Source: an uncultured Eubacteriales bacterium (GTDB taxonomy: Bacteria > Bacillota > Clostridia > Oscillospirales > CAG-272). Taken from it: DNA of 64,000 nt. The first letter of the stretch is position 1, and each line of letters opens with the position of its first letter. The position numbers were made by a program, and so were the translations under genes. The stretch is from assembly GCA_934474225.1 (NCBI GenBank), contig CAKSLU010000004.1, positions 1-64,000 of the forward strand, written 5' to 3'. Shown piece after piece: positions 60,839 through 64,000 of this stretch. The notes under the pieces were generated by a model, which was given only the letters and a program-made list of their open reading frames with translations, was not told the DNA's origin and searched no databases.

Positions 60839-60897
60839 TTTTTCTCAAAAAAATTTGGACTTAGCAGCGAGATATTTTGATTTTTCTCAAAAAAATT
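60839..60897. promoter_or_regulatory. Candidate AraC operator: two direct repeats 42 bp apart
   Basis: TTTTTCTCAAAAAAATT occurs at 60839-60855 and exactly again at 60881-60897. The 42-bp offset equals four helical turns, the usual geometry for an AraC-type dimer. The first box lies 15 bp upstream of the GH31-dockerin -35; the second lies just upstream of the -35 of the AraC gene. Confidence 0.7.
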
Positions 60898-60909
60898 GCG
60901 GATTTCGGC

Positions 60910-60938
60910 TTGACAGGGCGGAAAAATACGACTATGCT
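60910..60938 (+). promoter_or_regulatory. Promoter of AraC gene 60970
   Basis: -35 TTGACA (60910-60915), 17-bp spacer, -10 TATGCT (60933-60938). Confidence 0.8.
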
Positions 60939-60969
60939 ATAGAAGTAAGCGCAAAAGGGGGACATCACC

Positions 60970-61737
60970 GTGCTGCAATATGAGCATTACCGGGACGGGC
61001 AGGCGTATTTTTCCATCGGGAACAACGTCAGCTTTGGGCATTTTCACCGCTCCATCGAGCTGGTCTACTGCCTGAAAGTGCCGAAGCCGGTTACCCTGGA
61101 CAATGTGGATATGCTCGTCCGCGAGGACGAGCTTTTGGTCGTGCCGCCCTTCTGCACGCATATTTTCCCGCGCACGACGGGGCATCTCTCCATCTGCTGT
61201 GTGCTGCCGGTTGGCTTCACGGATCTGTACGAGAGCAGCAGCGGCGGCAAGGCGCTGCTGCCGCAAATCATCAGCGGCGAGCACGCGCAGAAGATCGCCG
61301 ACATGATGCGCAGCCTCGAACATGAGGAGCAGCCGCTTTTTGTGCGCGGCATCTACACCTGCATCATCGGCATGCTGCAAAAATATGCAAAGGCGGTGGA
61401 CAAGTCCAGAGAGGAAAGCGGCTTTCACCTGCGCGTGCTCTCCTTTATCGAGGCGCACTATGCCGAGGACATCACCGCCGAGTCCACCGCAGATATGCTC
61501 GGCTACAACAAATACTATTTTTCCACGCTGTTCAACCGCGGGCTGTCGGTGCGCTTCCGCGACTATCTCAACATGGTGCGCATCAACAAGTCGCTGCCCC
61601 TACTCCGCACACATTCGGTAAGCGAGACCGCGCGCCTCGTCGGCTATCACAGTGAGCAGTCCTATTTCGCCAACTTCAAGAAGGTCACGGGGCAGACCCC
61701 GCGCGCCTACCTTATGCGCACCAAAGGCAAACAATAA
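60970..61737 (+). CDS. AraC-family regulator of the GH31 genes
   Basis: GTG start with AAGGGGGA seven bases upstream; 255 residues. The N-terminal cupin-like sensor (FGHFHRSIELVYCLK, DELLVVPPFCTHIFPR) is followed by two helix-turn-helix motifs (ITAESTADMLGYNKYYFSTL and SVSETARLVGYHSEQSYFAN) ending GQTPRAYLM. It is divergent from the GH31-dockerin gene, and direct repeats suited to AraC-type dimers lie between them. A matching box upstream of the second GH31 gene suggests one regulon. The effector is probably a sugar released by the enzymes. Confidence 0.92.
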   Translation: MLQYEHYRDGQAYFSIGNNVSFGHFHRSIELVYCLKVPKPVTLDNVDMLVREDELLVVPPFCTHIFPRTTGHLSICCVLPVGFTDLYESSSGGKALLPQIISGEHAQKIADMMRSLEHEEQPLFVRGIYTCIIGMLQKYAKAVDKSREESGFHLRVLSFIEAHYAEDITAESTADMLGYNKYYFSTLFNRGLSVRFRDYLNMVRINKSLPLLRTHSVSETARLVGYHSEQSYFANFKKVTGQTPRAYLMRTKGKQ

Positions 61738-61752
61738 AAATATAACTTTCAA

Positions 61753-61949
61753 GGCTCCCCTGTGCAAGGGGTGAGCTGTAAGAGACGCGATGCGTCTCGC
61801 GGAGTTTTTCTTCGTCGGCTAAACACCGACGATTTCGCGAGCGAAACCGAAAAACGTCCTCAACCGAGAGGTGACTGAGGGGTTGTTCCTTACTCTGTAA
61901 CAATCCCTCCGTCGGCTACGCCGCCACCTCCCCCGTCAGGAGGAGGCTT
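61753..61949 (-). repeat. Modular ~200-bp repeat element, copy 2
   Basis: Reverse-orientation partner of 11891-12088. The hairpin arms (GAGACGCGATGCGTCTC, CGTCGGCTAAACACCGACG) keep pairing while their loops differ. It fills most of the gap between the AraC gene and the following terminator; no gene is seen there. Confidence 0.8.
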
Positions 61950-62004
61950 GGTTAGAACCCATGATGCGACAGGGAATGCACCGCCCTATCGCATTTACAT
62001 ACAA

Positions 62005-62035
62005 AAAAGCTGCCCGCAGGCAGCTTTTTTATTTA
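62005..62035. terminator. Intrinsic terminator, bidirectional
   Basis: AAAAAAGCTGCC/GGCAGCTTTTTT stem with a 4-base loop, ending the leftward surface-protein gene. Confidence 0.9.
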
Positions 62036-64000
62036 CTTTTCGCCGAGCTTGACATCCCAACCGGCGAGGAATTTTTGCAGACGCAGAAGGTCCGCTTTGG
62101 CAATCTGTCCGTCGCCGTTGCAGTCGGCAGCTTCTCGGTCAATCGTCACATCCCAGCCCGCAAGGTGCTTTTGCAGGCGCAGAAGGTCAGACTTGGACAC
62201 TTCGCCGTCGCCGTTGACATCGCCGTACTTCTTCTGCGGAATCTCTTCCCCGCCCTCAAAGTAGGTGCAGCCGTCATGCGTGCAGCGGTAGACCGCCTTC
62301 TTGCCGGGCGCTTTGCAGGTGGGGGGAATCTCCGCCTCGGTCGGCTCGCTCGGCATCGCGTGCCCCGTGGCGGGAATCTCCGTCACTTCGGTTCGCGCCG
62401 TGCAGCCGTTTGCCTTGCAGTGCCGCGACTTCTCGCCGGTTTCCGTGCAGGTTGCGGGCGTGTCCACCGTGAAGGCGATGTCAAAGTCGTGTGTGCCGCT
62501 TGCCGGGATCGGCTCGGTCTTCGTCTCGCCGCAGACCGTGCAGGCAGAGGTCGTGAAGCCGTCCTCCACGCAGGTAGGCGCTTGGGTATCGGTCACCGTC
62601 CAGTTGTGCGTGCACGCCTTGCCGGTCGGGTTGAGGCGCATGGCAGGGCGCGTACCGTTAAAGTTGAAGTAGGACTGCGTGTTTGTTATGTTGCCGTCGT
62701 AAGCAGTCAGATACACCTCGGAGGAGGAACCCTTCGCCGTGCGCAGCAGCCAATAGGCGTTGCCCGATTCAAGGTTGTAAGTCATTCCCTGCGCCTTGGC
62801 ATAGTCTGTGCCCATAGCGCTGCGCGCATCATCGGACGATGTACTGCCCGAAAAGCCGTAGGCGGTATTTGTCATATCGTCCAGCGACAGGAGGAAGACC
62901 TTGTCCGTCACGCCCACATCCGCGAGCGCGGCTTCTTTTAAGAATGCCGTCTCCTCTGCCGAAAGTGCCGTGCGCACAAAGCTGTCGTTCAGCCATGCGC
63001 GGATGTCGGACGCTGCATAGTCGTTGCCCTTTTGGGCAAAGGGCTGTGCATCGAGGACAGACATCGCAAAGACAAGCAGATTCTTCTCATAGGTCGCATC
63101 CAGCACGCGCCAGGTGAGCGGCTCGTACTTAAACCAGTAGACCGTGTTTGCAAAATAGCCGTTTTCATACTGTTTTGCGTCGTTTTCGCTGCCGGGCCTG
63201 TACGCCGCGTCATAGGTCTTCTGCGGACGGTAGGTCGAGAACTGCACGGCGCGGTACTTCTCGCCGTCAAGCTCCACATCCTTGTACTGCATGTAGTCGT
63301 CGGGCTGATTTTTCAGATAGTAGCCGTAGGACACCCATGTGCCGTCCGCCGCGTTCAGCGCGGCAAGCAGTTTTTCATCGGTCACGCGCGTCTGCGGATA
63401 ACTGCCGTAGGCAATGCCGTCGCCGACGGCGTAGGTTTCCGTCGTCTTGCCGCAGTAAATGCAGGTGTAATCGCGATAGATATGCACGCCGGTGGCGGGG
63501 ATCGCTCTTACAAATTTTCTCGCGTCACAGCGCGAGCAGTGCCAGGATTTTTCGCCGTCCGCCACGCAGGTTGCGGGCTTGTCGACGATCCACGCGTTTT
63601 TGACAAAGTCGTGCCCGAGCGCATCCGTATCGTGCGTTTCCTCCGCATTGCAGACCGCGCAGACGTGATACTCCACGCCGGTCTCCGTGCAGGTGGCGGG
63701 GGTGCGCACCTGCCAGTCGCCCCAGCTGTGCGGCTCCGTCGGAATCTCCGTAATGTTGGTTCTTGCGTCGCAGCGCAAACAGTGCCGCGACTTTTCGCCG
63801 GTTTTCGTGCAGGTTGCGGGCGTGTCAATGGTGTATTCGCCCTTAAAATCATGCGCGGTGTCGTCAATCGGGATGGTGCGCGCGTCCGTCGTCTCTGCGC
63901 AGCCGAGCACCGTGCAATGGCGGGACTCGATGCCGGTATTGATGCAGGTCGCCGCAAGATCCACGGTATATTCTGCGGCAAAGGTGTGCTCGTGCGGCGC
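62033..64000 (-). CDS. Surface protein with CxxC repeats, DUF6273-like domain and dockerin (5' end outside window)
   Basis: The frame is open to the right edge, so the N-terminus is missing; 655 residues are visible. Four to five repeats of about 40-45 residues (TPATCTKTGEKSRHCLRCDA type, with cysteine pairs) come first. A DUF6273-like domain (about 190-455; GIAYGSYPQT, WRVLDATYEKNLLVF, SDIRAWLNDSFV, TRPAMRLNPTG) follows, then three more CxxC repeats. The end is a type I dockerin pair (GDVNGDGEVSKSDLLRLQKH and CNGDGQIAKADLLRLQKFLA). The dockerin suggests export and attachment to a cohesin-bearing scaffold. The CxxC repeats could bind zinc or form disulfides. No enzyme motif is seen. Confidence 0.85.
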   Translation of the reverse strand, partial: APHEHTFAAEYTVDLAATCINTGIESRHCTVLGCAETTDARTIPIDDTAHDFKGEYTIDTPATCTKTGEKSRHCLRCDARTNITEIPTEPHSWGDWQVRTPATCTETGVEYHVCAVCNAEETHDTDALGHDFVKNAWIVDKPATCVADGEKSWHCSRCDARKFVRAIPATGVHIYRDYTCIYCGKTTETYAVGDGIAYGSYPQTRVTDEKLLAALNAADGTWVSYGYYLKNQPDDYMQYKDVELDGEKYRAVQFSTYRPQKTYDAAYRPGSENDAKQYENGYFANTVYWFKYEPLTWRVLDATYEKNLLVFAMSVLDAQPFAQKGNDYAASDIRAWLNDSFVRTALSAEETAFLKEAALADVGVTDKVFLLSLDDMTNTAYGFSGSTSSDDARSAMGTDYAKAQGMTYNLESGNAYWLLRTAKGSSSEVYLTAYDGNITNTQSYFNFNGTRPAMRLNPTGKACTHNWTVTDTQAPTCVEDGFTTSACTVCGETKTEPIPASGTHDFDIAFTVDTPATCTETGEKSRHCKANGCTARTEVTEIPATGHAMPSEPTEAEIPPTCKAPGKKAVYRCTHDGCTYFEGGEEIPQKKYGDVNGDGEVSKSDLLRLQKHLAGWDVTIDREAADCNGDGQIAKADLLRLQKFLAGWDVKLGEK

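Noticed and set aside
1..64000. tRNA or rRNA genes
   Set aside because: No tRNA-like cloverleaf with GTTCGA-type arm or rRNA segment was recognised on reading both strands; a covariance scan would be needed to exclude one completely.

Overview
The window looks like a chromosomal segment of a GC-rich, Gram-positive, anaerobic member of the Clostridia, most likely an Oscillospiraceae/Ruminococcaceae-type gut bacterium. This is inferred from S-layer homology and dockerin modules on secreted proteins, YqeG-, DarA- and DUF6062-type proteins, a lysine riboswitch, classical TTGACA/TATAAT promoters with 17-bp spacers, strong AGGAGG ribosome sites and many intrinsic terminators. No tRNA or rRNA gene was recognised.

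Left part (1-20.9 kb). Two surface proteins share a roughly 300-residue repeat; one is cut by the window edge, the other is an SLH-anchored protein with an ADP-ribosylglycohydrolase-like domain. A 54-residue peptide gene lies between them. Next come a DUF6062 protein, an MGDG-synthase-type glycolipid glycosyltransferase, an ABC exporter with a DUF1854 partner, and the cyclic-di-AMP receptor DarA. A leftward lysine-uptake operon follows: riboswitch, substrate-binding protein with its two lobes in swapped order, permease, ATPase and an NhaC-family carrier. Then come yqeG, an endonuclease-IV-like TIM barrel, an M24 peptidase, efp and an acidic zinc-ribbon protein.

Middle (21-33.5 kb). An AT-rich island holds small membrane or lipoprotein genes, one broken by a 17-bp tandem duplication, and a leucine-rich-repeat lipoprotein. 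Beside it is a complete type I-C CRISPR-Cas locus: an array of 22 repeats, leader, and leftward cas3-cas5-cas8c-cas7-cas4-cas1-cas2. An internal ribosome site and start codon in cas8c predict the small subunit Cas11c.

Right part (33.5-64 kb). This part is dominated by carbohydrate use: a cytoplasmic GH3 enzyme, an AraC regulator, a secreted GH3 protein with reversed domain order and a dockerin, a FucO-type reductase, an operon of two Gfo/Idh/MocA oxidoreductases with a TIM-barrel isomerase opposite an AraC regulator, and two GH31 enzymes with a third AraC regulator. The GH31 promoters share an operator-like box at identical spacing. Interspersed are tRNA-modification genes (tcdA-type, cysteine desulfurase, TtcA-type, mnmA), an LDH-family gene beside a lactate permease with a long attenuator-like leader, and a PPC-domain protein. 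The window ends inside a dockerin-bearing surface protein rich in CxxC repeats.

Two families of intergenic palindromic repeats are scattered through the window: short GTAGGG-ended hairpins and a modular element of about 200 bp.
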